64,000 nucleotides of DNA from G020354785 sp964521285 (lineage in GTDB: Bacteria > Bacteroidota > Bacteroidia > Bacteroidales > UBA10428), in contig CAZFQS010000009.1 in the NCBI GenBank assembly GCA_964521285.1, positions 62,001 to 126,000 on the forward strand. Reading direction: 5' to 3'. Made by a program: the position numbers and the translations under genes. How positions within the stretch are numbered: the stretch's first letter is position 1; every line of letters begins with the position of its first letter. Shown here piece by piece: positions 51,860-59,634 of the stretch. The notes below the pieces were generated by a model, which was given only the letters and a program-made list of their open reading frames with translations, was not told the DNA's origin and did no database searches.

Positions 51860-52873
51860 TTAACAAATACGGGGTAGCATTTCTCCCGTGAGCTTATCAA
51901 TTATCCTTGATCCGCCAACTATGGACTGAAGTACAGCTTTCCCTGGATTATCAGGAGTAATTTCACCAATTATTGCACTATCCCTGCCATATTTATTCTC
52001 TTTTATGATTGCTAAAGCTTTATGGGAAGACTGGGCTGATACTATCATTAATACTTTTCCTTCATTTGCCAGAAACATAGGATCATAACCAAAGATCTCA
52101 CACATGCCTCTGACACTTTCCCTTACAGGCAAGTCACTTTCATTTATAGTAATGCCGAACTTTCTGTTTGCTGTAATTTCCGACACTATAGTTGCCAGTC
52201 CGCCCCTGGTAATATCGCGCATAAATTTTATATCAGCACCACTATCAAGAACCGATTTAATGAGATGATTCAGGGAAGCACAGTCTGTTACAATTTCAGC
52301 TTCAAATTTAAGGTTTTCCCTTGCACCCATAACAGCAATTCCATGGTCCCCTATATAACCGTTTACTATAATTTTATCACCGGGTTGTATGTCATTTCCT
52401 GTAGAAATATTTTCAAATTTCCTTTCCAGAATGCCAATACCTGCCGTATTGATGAATATCTTATCACACTGCCCTTTATTTACAACTTTTGTGTCGCCTG
52501 TAACAATTCTTACGCCTGCTTTATCTGCCTCTTCACGCATCGATTGTGTAATTGTTTCAAGATCATCTATTGAGAAACCTTCTTCAATAATAAATGCAGC
52601 GCTTAAAAACACAGGCTCTGCGCCTGATACAGCAAGATCATTTATTGTACCGCATACTGACAGTTTCCCTATATCGCCGCCCGGGAAAAAAACAGGATCA
52701 ACAACATAAGAATCGGTAGTGAATGCCAGCAATTTATCGTTGATGTTTATAACGGCCGAATCGGTCATGGCATTAAGAACAGGATTATCAAAATATTCAA
52801 TAAACGATTTTTTTATTAAATCACTGGTAAGTTTTCCTCCGCTGCCATGACCTAAAAGTATAGTTTTGCTCAT
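51860..52873 (-). CDS. hypE: Hydrogenase maturation protein HypE
   Basis: A 337-aa member of the PurM/AIR-synthase fold that dehydrates the carbamoyl group on its C-terminal cysteine to the cyanide ligand of NiFe hydrogenase. The essential tail is intact: the protein ends PRIC. The ATP-binding start LLGHGSGGKLTSDLI, FTTDSYVVDPVFFPGGDIG and MRDITRGGLAT are as in characterised HypE. It is the last gene of hypF-hypC-hypD-hypE; a 16-bp perfect hairpin lies between it and hypD. Confidence 0.97.
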   Translation of the reverse strand: MSKTILLGHGSGGKLTSDLIKKSFIEYFDNPVLNAMTDSAVININDKLLAFTTDSYVVDPVFFPGGDIGKLSVCGTINDLAVSGAEPVFLSAAFIIEEGFSIDDLETITQSMREEADKAGVRIVTGDTKVVNKGQCDKIFINTAGIGILERKFENISTGNDIQPGDKIIVNGYIGDHGIAVMGARENLKFEAEIVTDCASLNHLIKSVLDSGADIKFMRDITRGGLATIVSEITANRKFGITINESDLPVRESVRGMCEIFGYDPMFLANEGKVLMIVSAQSSHKALAIIKENKYGRDSAIIGEITPDNPGKAVLQSIVGGSRIIDKLTGEMLPRIC

Positions 52874-52895
52874 ATCAGTAATATTAGTTTATAAC

Positions 52896-52939
52896 AATTA
52901 TCCCTGCCTGCGCTAAAGTTTCGGCAGGCAGGGATAATT
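52896..52939. repeat. 16-bp perfect hairpin between hypD and hypE
   Basis: AATTATCCCTGCCTGC and its exact reverse complement, 12-nt loop. The right arm touches the hypD stop codon. On the minus strand it is followed by TGTTATAAAC, without a T-run, so it is not a normal terminator; it may shield the 3' end of the hypFCD message or be a dispersed GCCTGCC-type repeat. Confidence 0.7.
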
Positions 52940-54018
52940 TAAAATTTAAAATTATAATACGCCTGGCATGTCCCTTCATTTGAGACCATACATGTTCCAA
53001 CCGGATTAGACGGAGTGCAAACCCTCTTAAAAAGACTGCAATCAGTCGGTCTCTTTAATCCTTTTAGTATTTCACCGCAAATACAACCTTTTGGCTCTTT
53101 GGGTTTTTCAACCCTGACATTTATCTTTTTTTCAGCATCAAATGATTCATATTTTTTTCTCAAACCAAGTCCGCTCTTCTGTAAAACTCCAAGTCCCCGC
53201 CACCAGTCATCCCGGGGCTCAAATACTTCATTAATCATATGCTGGGCAATAAGATTACCTTCATAATCTACAGCTCTTTTGTATTGTATTTCAACTTTGG
53301 GCTTATCGTTTTCCAGTTGCCTTACCAGAAAATAAATTGACTGCATTATATCAACCGGTTCGAAGCCTGATATCACTATTGATAAATTATATTTCTTTGT
53401 AAGATCGTCATACATTTTTGCACCGGCAACTGTTGTTACATGCCCGGGTCCGATATACCCGTCTATTTTGATACCTTCATCAAGAAGGGCAGCCATAGCC
53501 GGAGGCATAACTTTGTGTGAACTGTAAAGGAAAAAATTGTTAATATTCTTTTTTGAGGCTTCTAATATTGCGATAGCACTTGATGGAGTTGTAGTCTCAA
53601 AACCTATTCCAAGGAATATAACCTTTTTATTTTTATTTTGCTTTGCAATATCCAGGGCTTCCAGTGTAGAATAAACAACCCTTACATCAGCACCACCGGC
53701 TTTTTCTTTATCCAGACTTGAAGAAGATCCGGGCACCCTTATTAAATCTCCGTAGGTGGTTATTATTGTATTATCAAGTCGTGAATAAGCTACAGACCTG
53801 TCAATAAATCTTATATCAGTGACACATACAGGACATCCGGGGCCTGATAATAACTCAATATTCCCGGGTAGAAGTGATGGTATGCCGAACTTGTGGATTG
53901 CCATAGTATGACCCCCACAAACTTCCATTATAGTTATTTTTTTTCCGGATATTTGTTTTATTTTCCGGGATAGTTCCTGAACGAGCTCCTTATCTCTGAA
54001 TTCATCTATATATTTCAA
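52939..54018 (-). CDS. hypD: Hydrogenase maturation protein HypD
   Basis: A 359-aa iron-sulfur protein that, with HypC, holds the Fe(CN)2CO unit during assembly. Key parts: MEVCGGHTMAI, GPGCPVCV, FLGIGFETTTPS, GPGHVTTVAGAKMY, and the [4Fe-4S]-binding C-terminal region with cysteines in GCICGEIL, DCSLFKRVCTP and GTCMVSNEGTC. All the family cysteines that I can place are present. It is 24 bp downstream of hypC. Confidence 0.97.
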   Translation of the reverse strand: MKYIDEFRDKELVQELSRKIKQISGKKITIMEVCGGHTMAIHKFGIPSLLPGNIELLSGPGCPVCVTDIRFIDRSVAYSRLDNTIITTYGDLIRVPGSSSSLDKEKAGGADVRVVYSTLEALDIAKQNKNKKVIFLGIGFETTTPSSAIAILEASKKNINNFFLYSSHKVMPPAMAALLDEGIKIDGYIGPGHVTTVAGAKMYDDLTKKYNLSIVISGFEPVDIMQSIYFLVRQLENDKPKVEIQYKRAVDYEGNLIAQHMINEVFEPRDDWWRGLGVLQKSGLGLRKKYESFDAEKKINVRVEKPKEPKGCICGEILKGLKRPTDCSLFKRVCTPSNPVGTCMVSNEGTCQAYYNFKF

Positions 54019-54042
54019 TTTCCGGGAGTAATTTTATTAACG

Positions 54043-54285
54043 TTAAGTATCGTCTTTTTCCTGTTCCTGGTTGATATTCTCCATTTCCCTTATCAGTTTA
54101 AGAGTTTCCTGTGCTTCATCATCGCTTATTTTCTGCAGTGCGAAACCGGCATGCACGAGAACATAATCGCCTTCTTTAATATCATCGATCATGTGCAGTC
54201 CGACATTGATTATTGTTCCGCCTACCGATGCCCTGGCAGTTTTTCCTTCAATTGATAGTATTTTAGCAGGTATACTTAAGCACAT
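54043..54285 (-). CDS. hypC: Hydrogenase maturation chaperone HypC
   Basis: An 80-aa protein with the invariant start MCLSIPAKI, in which Cys2 (after Met removal the N-terminal residue) binds the iron centre and the hydrogenase large subunit. GDYVLVHAGFALQKI is the second family motif. The C-terminus is acidic and charged (QEQEKDD). It lies between hypF (29 bp) and hypD (24 bp). Confidence 0.97.
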   Translation of the reverse strand: MCLSIPAKILSIEGKTARASVGGTIINVGLHMIDDIKEGDYVLVHAGFALQKISDDEAQETLKLIREMENINQEQEKDDT

Positions 54286-54314
54286 TTATTTATTTGTTGT
54301 TACGTTTTTAAATC

Positions 54315-56579
54315 TTAAATCCTTCTTTTAGCTGCTATTGCCAGTTGTCCCAAAGCTACTCCTCCGTCATTGCATGGTATACCGGTTTGGGTATAGACCT
54401 TGAATTTCTCATTCAATAAAAGAGGTTTTATTCTTTCCAGTATATATTTATTTTGAAATGTACCCCCTGACAATGCAACTTTTTCAATTCCTGTTTCTTT
54501 TCTCATTTTTGTCACTGTTTCAAAAATAACGTAAATTATTGTATTATGAAATTTGGCAGAGATTATTGATTTTGAAATTCCTTCTTTTATATCCATTACC
54601 AATTCTTTAAACAAATTTTTAAATGAAATTGTTTTATTAATTTCAAAATCGTAGCATTCTTCTACATTTTGGGAAACTAAAGATTCAAGCCGCATTGGAG
54701 CTTCAGCATGAAATTTGGATGTTGTACATATACCGGCAATTGCTGCAACGGCATCGAACAGTCTCCCTGCTCCGGATGTTAAGGGACAATTTATTCTTTT
54801 ATCTATCGCAGTCAGTATCATATCAATTTTTTTCCTGTCAATATTTTCCAGGAATGGAAGCTTAAGGTTGTAAAAGTCATTTCCGAAATACTTACACAAA
54901 TATGAAACCGCTGTTCTCCAGGGTTCTTCAACAGCTTTATCACCTCCTGGTAATTCAATATAATCGAAATGAGCATACCTTTGAAAATCTTTTAAATCAG
55001 CAATAATAAATTCACTTCCCCAGATATTTCCATCGGCCCCGTATCCTGTGCCATCAAAGCTAACTCCTATAACAGGTTCATCAAGTTTATTTTCAGCCAT
55101 GCATGAGGCAATATGTGCATGATGATGCTGCACTTTAATATGATCGATCTTTAGATTTTCCGCATAGCGTGTTGACATATAATCAGGATGCATGTCAGAT
55201 ACAACCAGCGAGGGATTCACTCTGAACAGTCTGATAAATTTATCTATTGTTTCAGTATAGAATTCGTATGTTTCATAATTTTTCAGGTCGCCAATATGCT
55301 GGCTTAGTATTGCCTGATTTCCTTTCCCAATACAAAAACAGTTCACCAGTTCAGCACCTGTTGCCAGTATACCGTCGATATCCAGATTAAGATATACAGG
55401 GTGTGGAGCATACCCCCTGCTGCGCCTGAAAACACACTCGTTATTATTTATGATTTTAACAACAGAGTCATCAGTCCTGTTATAAATATCACGATTATAT
55501 GTTAGTATCGCATCTGCTATATCAAAAAGCTTTTTTATTGCTTTATCATTATCAATAATTATCGGCTCTTCATAAAAATTACCGCTGGTAAGCACTATAG
55601 CTGGTAAATTGCTCCTTTCAAAAAACAGGTAATGTATAGGCATATATGGCAAAAAAGCCCCGATAGTATTGAATCCGACGCAAACACTGAAAGCAAGTTC
55701 TTTTTTGGCATTTAACAGAACTATAGGCCTGCGCCACGATAAGAGTGTATTTTTCTCATCAACAGATACTTCGGCATATTCCTGTATTTTATTGATATCG
55801 GCAAACATTACTGCAAAAGGCTTGCCTTCCCTGTGTTTTGAATTTCTCAGTCTCTTTACAGTATTCTCATTATGAGCATCACACATAAGGTGATATCCTC
55901 CTATCCCTTTAATAGCTATAATTTTACCCTCACTGATATAATTAGTCAGGATATCAAGAATTTGTTCAAAATCATTTATGGTACTGTTATTTAAATGCAG
56001 CTGGTATTGAGGTCCGCAATCATTACATGCAACCGGCTGCGCATGAAATCTGCGGTCTGAAATATCATTATATTCATTTTTGCATTTATCGCACATCTGA
56101 AAGATTTGCATCGTAGTTTTATCCCTGTCATAAGGAAAATCTTTGACTATGGTAAACCGGGGCCCGCAATTTGTACAATTTATAAACGGATAGTCCAAGC
56201 GGTGAGGCTGGTCTTTCAGATCCCTGATACAGTCGTTACAAACGGCGATATCCGGACTTATTTGTGATATTTCGTCAGATAGATCCTGACTATCTAAAAT
56301 TTTAAAATCATCAAGGTTTTCAATTTTATCATTATCGATATAAATATTTTCTATCAGAGCGACAACCGGGTAATTGGTTCTTAATTCCTTGCTAAACTTC
56401 TCTGTATTCTTCCTGGTACCTTCAATCTTAATCAGAACTCCATCGGTTTTATTTAAAACATAGCCGCTACAGTTATTTTGTCTGGCAAGCCTATACACAA
56501 ATGGTCTGAAGCCAACTCCCTGCACCAGCCCTTCAACCTCTATTTTTACTGCTACTATATCATTTGTTAATTTATTCAC
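54315..56579 (-). CDS. hypF: Carbamoyltransferase HypF
   Basis: A protein of about 754 aa that makes carbamoyl-AMP from carbamoyl phosphate and passes the carbamoyl group to HypE. Order: acylphosphatase domain (VEGLVQGVGFRPFVYRLA), two zinc fingers (CNDCIRD, CTNCGPRF, CDKC, CNDCGPQ), YrdC-like domain (GGYHLMCDA, KHREGKPFAVMF), Kae1-like domain (QHHHAHIASCM, SFDGTGYGADG) ending PCNDGGVALGQLAIA. The start is uncertain: GTG 56579 opens at the conserved domain but lies inside the Rex operator; ATG 56654 would add 25 residues without homology and leave 3 bp to rex. hypA and hypB and the hydrogenase itself are not in the window. Confidence 0.92.
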   Translation of the reverse strand: MNKLTNDIVAVKIEVEGLVQGVGFRPFVYRLARQNNCSGYVLNKTDGVLIKIEGTRKNTEKFSKELRTNYPVVALIENIYIDNDKIENLDDFKILDSQDLSDEISQISPDIAVCNDCIRDLKDQPHRLDYPFINCTNCGPRFTIVKDFPYDRDKTTMQIFQMCDKCKNEYNDISDRRFHAQPVACNDCGPQYQLHLNNSTINDFEQILDILTNYISEGKIIAIKGIGGYHLMCDAHNENTVKRLRNSKHREGKPFAVMFADINKIQEYAEVSVDEKNTLLSWRRPIVLLNAKKELAFSVCVGFNTIGAFLPYMPIHYLFFERSNLPAIVLTSGNFYEEPIIIDNDKAIKKLFDIADAILTYNRDIYNRTDDSVVKIINNNECVFRRSRGYAPHPVYLNLDIDGILATGAELVNCFCIGKGNQAILSQHIGDLKNYETYEFYTETIDKFIRLFRVNPSLVVSDMHPDYMSTRYAENLKIDHIKVQHHHAHIASCMAENKLDEPVIGVSFDGTGYGADGNIWGSEFIIADLKDFQRYAHFDYIELPGGDKAVEEPWRTAVSYLCKYFGNDFYNLKLPFLENIDRKKIDMILTAIDKRINCPLTSGAGRLFDAVAAIAGICTTSKFHAEAPMRLESLVSQNVEECYDFEINKTISFKNLFKELVMDIKEGISKSIISAKFHNTIIYVIFETVTKMRKETGIEKVALSGGTFQNKYILERIKPLLLNEKFKVYTQTGIPCNDGGVALGQLAIAAKRRI

Positions 56580-56581
56580 AA
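56564..56581. promoter_or_regulatory. Rex operator between hypF and rex
   Basis: TTGTTAATTTATTCACAA matches the Rex consensus TTGTGAA-N4-TTCACAA at 13 of 14 defined positions. It lies 76 bp before the rex ATG and over the GTG start option of hypF, where a bound repressor would block hypF transcription and could also autoregulate rex. Rex leaves DNA when NADH is high, so the hyp genes should be induced under reducing, fermentative conditions. Confidence 0.75.
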
Positions 56582-56657
56582 CTTTCTCTTGAATATTGGA
56601 TAAATATCTTATATATTTAATGCCGGCTAAATTAATGAATAAAATATATTTCAACTA

Positions 56658-57281
56658 ATGAAGTTGCCTGCAACTACTGTAGCACGACTAAGCAAATACC
56701 GCAGAATGCTTGGTAGTTTTAACTATGAAAATACATATATTTTTTCCCATAATCTTGCAAAATTGTTAAATCTGACACCTGAGCAGGTAAGAAGAGATTT
56801 GATGCTTATAGGATTAACAGGTAATCACAGAAAAGGATATAATATTAAAGAACTGATAGAATTAATTGGTAAAACAATCGATAGTGAAATGGGGCATAAT
56901 GTTGCAATTGTGGGCATGGGTAATCTTGGCGTTGCAATAACTGCTTTTATAAGAAGGGCAAAAACCAACCTTAATATAGTCGCAGCATTTGATATAGATT
57001 CAGAAAAGATAGGAAGAAAAGTAGAAGATGTAACCTGCTATCATGTAAATGATATTACTGATATAGTTAAGAACCTGAATATAAGTATTGCGGTTTTAAC
57101 AGTACCTCCCGGGGAAGCAATAGATGTTGCCACATTGCTGATAAACTCGGGAATAAAAGGAATTCTGAATTTTACATCAGTTCATATTGATGTTCCTTCT
57201 CATGTTTACCTGAAGGATTCAAATATTATAACTTCATTAGAGGAAATAGGCTTTTTTATAAAAGAGTGGGATAAGAAATGA
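56658..57281 (+). CDS. rex: Redox-sensing transcriptional repressor Rex
   Basis: A 207-aa repressor: winged helix 1-80 (PATTVARLSKYRRMLGSF, LTPEQVRRDLMLIG) and NAD(H)-binding Rossmann domain from about 82 (NVAIVGMGNLGVAI, then AAFDIDSEKIGRKV). VLTVPPGEAIDVA and GILNFTSVHIDVP belong to the dimer/NADH-sensing part. It reads the NADH/NAD+ ratio. It is divergent from hypF with a near-consensus operator in between. Its 3' end is convergent with the truncated YceI-like gene. Confidence 0.96.
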   Translation: MKLPATTVARLSKYRRMLGSFNYENTYIFSHNLAKLLNLTPEQVRRDLMLIGLTGNHRKGYNIKELIELIGKTIDSEMGHNVAIVGMGNLGVAITAFIRRAKTNLNIVAAFDIDSEKIGRKVEDVTCYHVNDITDIVKNLNISIAVLTVPPGEAIDVATLLINSGIKGILNFTSVHIDVPSHVYLKDSNIITSLEEIGFFIKEWDKK

Positions 57282-57288
57282 TTAGCAT

Positions 57289-57555
57289 TTAATTATCATA
57301 ATCATTAATAAATAGCCTTAATAGAATTTCTATTTCAATTTTATTCTTATCCTTTCTGAGTTTAATATCCACAGGCTCAGTAAATCCGTTAGAGTAATGG
57401 CAGTTGAATGCAGAAACATTTGTATTTCCGTTTATAATAATATGGCTTGAAGGAGCGATAACCACAGATACGGTTTTAGTTTCTGTGCTTCCTAAATAAT
57501 TATTTACAGAGCTCAGAATTAATAACAAAAAGAATATTTTATTATTCATTAACAT
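57289..57555 (-). CDS. Short secreted YceI-like protein, probably truncated
   Basis: An 88-aa frame with a signal peptide (about 1-23). The sequence SSHIIINGNTNVSAFNCHY recalls the first strands of YceI-like lipid-binding beta-barrels (compare IKGTSNLHDWE in the full-length YceI gene of the same cluster). The family is 160-200 aa; here the barrel would stop after about 65 mature residues, and the rex gene begins 8 bp beyond the stop. Either it is a C-terminally truncated gene or a much reduced form. It is read from the same message as the porin upstream (1 bp gap). Confidence 0.5.
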   Translation of the reverse strand: MLMNNKIFFLLLILSSVNNYLGSTETKTVSVVIAPSSHIIINGNTNVSAFNCHYSNGFTEPVDIKLRKDKNKIEIEILLRLFINDYDN

Positions 57556-57556
57556 T

Positions 57557-58786
57557 TTAAAATGAAACAGATGCTTCTAATACAAATCCCTTGAAGTTTC
57601 CTTCATGGTAAATGCTTTGTACACTAAAATCGTTATAATTCTGATTTACATACTCGGCCTTAAGCAGAATACTGGAAGTCAGGAAATAACCTGCACCGCC
57701 TTGTATTCTGCTCACTGATGCATCTTTTTCCGGACCTTCAGTCTGGGTAGCTGAATTATACCGGGCTGCAAGGTAAAATTTCCCGGATTCACCAATTCTG
57801 TAAACAATATCGGCTCCGTAATGTGTCCATGCTTCTTCAGGATTGCCTGTCTCATTGCCATTTATATCCTTATCACTTACTTGCTCGAATAGACCAAAAA
57901 TCTCTAAACCTCCGATTTTAATAAACGGATTAATCTGGAATGCAAAAACCTTCTGACCGGCTATTGGATTAATCTGACCTGCATCTGTTCCGGCATTAAA
58001 CAATCCTTTGTATCTTGAACCTGACCTGTTTCCACTAAACAGGTAATTAGTAGTGCCTGCTCCAAAAGCAGCAGAGTTATCGCTGTGATCAACTGTATAA
58101 ACAGAACCTGATAATCGAAATCGTAAATCTTTCAGAAAATGCTTATCATAAGCCAGTTTTCCGTATAAAGCATAACCATGTCCTTTTAATATATCACCTT
58201 TGGTTGTGCCCCCGGAGAGACCGCCCATCAGCATAAAATCATTATAGTTAAAATATATCTCTGTGGTAACTTCCGTGGTATTTGCATCAATTACATAATT
58301 TCCCACTAATGGATTCTTCTGAACATCACCGTTATCTGACCTGCGCAGCTGCTGGTCGCCGTAGTTAATTTCCATCTGTCCTGCCTTAATCGTCAGATAT
58401 TTCATAATATTGTCAACAGTTATACTGTTGAACATTTTGAGTTTATCAATCTCTATATAACCTTCCCTCATCCACATTTCTGTATGATGCTCAGACGAGA
58501 GATAGATGTCTATAAATGAAGTTATGCCATCATATAACTGAACTGTGAATCCCAGGTTCCCTGTGGCATTATTAAATCCCGGTACTATGTCATTTAGCTG
58601 ATTGTCAGGGAAAGTATCAGGTTCGTTGCTGTGATTAAGTGCCTGAAACTGAAGGGCAAAATCTCCTGATATCCTGACAGATATGCTATCTTTTCCAAAT
58701 AATTTAAAACTTTTTATATCGGTTTGTGCCTGTGATAGTGCAAATACTCCTGCCAGAATTATAATATTTATTAAATACTTTTTCAT
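57557..58786 (-). CDS. Outer-membrane porin-like protein
   Basis: A 409-aa outer-membrane beta-barrel with signal peptide (1-20, ending LSQAQ) and terminal Phe (VLEASVSF). Alternating strands with aromatic ends, KAGQMEINYGDQQLRRSDNGD and FYLAARYNSATQ resemble the phosphate-selective porin O/P and related short-chain porins of Bacteroidota. It lies between the YceI protein gene (1 bp) and the YceI-like fragment (1 bp); all three form a tight unit. Cargo is unknown; YceI partners suggest an amphiphile or isoprenoid. Confidence 0.8.
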   Translation of the reverse strand: MKKYLINIIILAGVFALSQAQTDIKSFKLFGKDSISVRISGDFALQFQALNHSNEPDTFPDNQLNDIVPGFNNATGNLGFTVQLYDGITSFIDIYLSSEHHTEMWMREGYIEIDKLKMFNSITVDNIMKYLTIKAGQMEINYGDQQLRRSDNGDVQKNPLVGNYVIDANTTEVTTEIYFNYNDFMLMGGLSGGTTKGDILKGHGYALYGKLAYDKHFLKDLRFRLSGSVYTVDHSDNSAAFGAGTTNYLFSGNRSGSRYKGLFNAGTDAGQINPIAGQKVFAFQINPFIKIGGLEIFGLFEQVSDKDINGNETGNPEEAWTHYGADIVYRIGESGKFYLAARYNSATQTEGPEKDASVSRIQGGAGYFLTSSILLKAEYVNQNYNDFSVQSIYHEGNFKGFVLEASVSF

Positions 58787-58787
58787 T

Positions 58788-59396
58788 TTAATTATTTTTA
58801 GTTAACACACTATATTTTTTAAATAAAACATCGAATTCAATATTTACTATGTCTCCGGTTTTTAAGGTTCCGAAAATAGCAGTTGGAGGCTCAATTTTAA
58901 AGTCACTCATTTTAAGTGATTTGCTTCCGGTGAAACTCATGCTCCCGTCTTTGCTCAAATTACCGGTAACTTTAACCGGGATGTTTTTTTTAACACCGGC
59001 CACTGATAATATCCCCCGTGCCGTTATTAGCTGTCCTTTATCACTGGTCTTAATGTCTGATATTTCTGATAAGGTAAATTGTATAAGAGGGTATAATTCG
59101 GACTTCAAAGCTTTATAGGTTTTATTATCCATAATTGATTTACCACTGGTAATTGAATTAGCATCAACACTAAGTGTTAGGGAATTTATAGAAAGAATCT
59201 TATTGTTTTTTATATCTGCATCCATATTCCCCTTTACTTTTTCAACCACCATTTCCCAGTCGTGTAAATTTGAAGTTCCCTTAATTCTGACATCATTCCT
59301 GTCGATTGAATATTTAGAATATATTTGTCCGGTTACTACAAAAAATGCTACAAGACTCAGGATAAAAGTTGTCTGTATTTTTTTTCTCATTAACAT
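58788..59396 (-). CDS. YceI-family lipid-binding secreted protein
   Basis: A 202-aa protein (start ATG 59396 or, two codons in, ATG 59390) with a signal peptide to about residue 27. The YceI barrel is recognised by VRIKGTSNLHDWEMVVEKV, SLTLSVDANSITSGKSIMDNK (start of the region before the helix), YPLIQFTLSEI and ARGILSVAGVKKNIPV. Family members carry a long isoprenoid-type ligand in the periplasm. First gene of the YceI - porin - YceI-like unit. I see no heme- or metal-binding motif. Confidence 0.9.
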   Translation of the reverse strand: MLMRKKIQTTFILSLVAFFVVTGQIYSKYSIDRNDVRIKGTSNLHDWEMVVEKVKGNMDADIKNNKILSINSLTLSVDANSITSGKSIMDNKTYKALKSELYPLIQFTLSEISDIKTSDKGQLITARGILSVAGVKKNIPVKVTGNLSKDGSMSFTGSKSLKMSDFKIEPPTAIFGTLKTGDIVNIEFDVLFKKYSVLTKNN

Positions 59397-59493
59397 ATAT
59401 TATTTATATTAAGTCTAAATTAATATAACAATATACAGATTGAATTGTTTATATATAACTTAAAATAAACAAGGAAATAAATGCCGACTGGAA

Positions 59494-59607
59494 ATGTGTT
59501 TAAGGATACCTGTAGTTGCCGGGTTGCCTTTTATTACAAGGGAATCGAAGCCAGACGTATTAACAAGGGAATTTGTTATTGGTGTTGAATATAGAATGTT
59601 GTTTTAA
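59494..59607 (+). pseudogene. Remnant of an outer-membrane barrel C-terminus
   Basis: In the 238-bp gap, the + strand frame from ATG 59494 reads 37 residues ending TREFVIGVEYRMLF and a stop. The terminal aromatic strand with a final Phe is the C-terminal barrel signal of TonB receptors and other outer-membrane proteins. Nothing upstream continues the barrel, and the flanking frame (NKEINADWKC then stop) suggests decay. It is most likely the leftover end of a deleted receptor gene; a chance frame is possible. Confidence 0.35.
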
Positions 59608-59634
59608 GTGGCAAATTTTACTAGTGCTTTAAAT

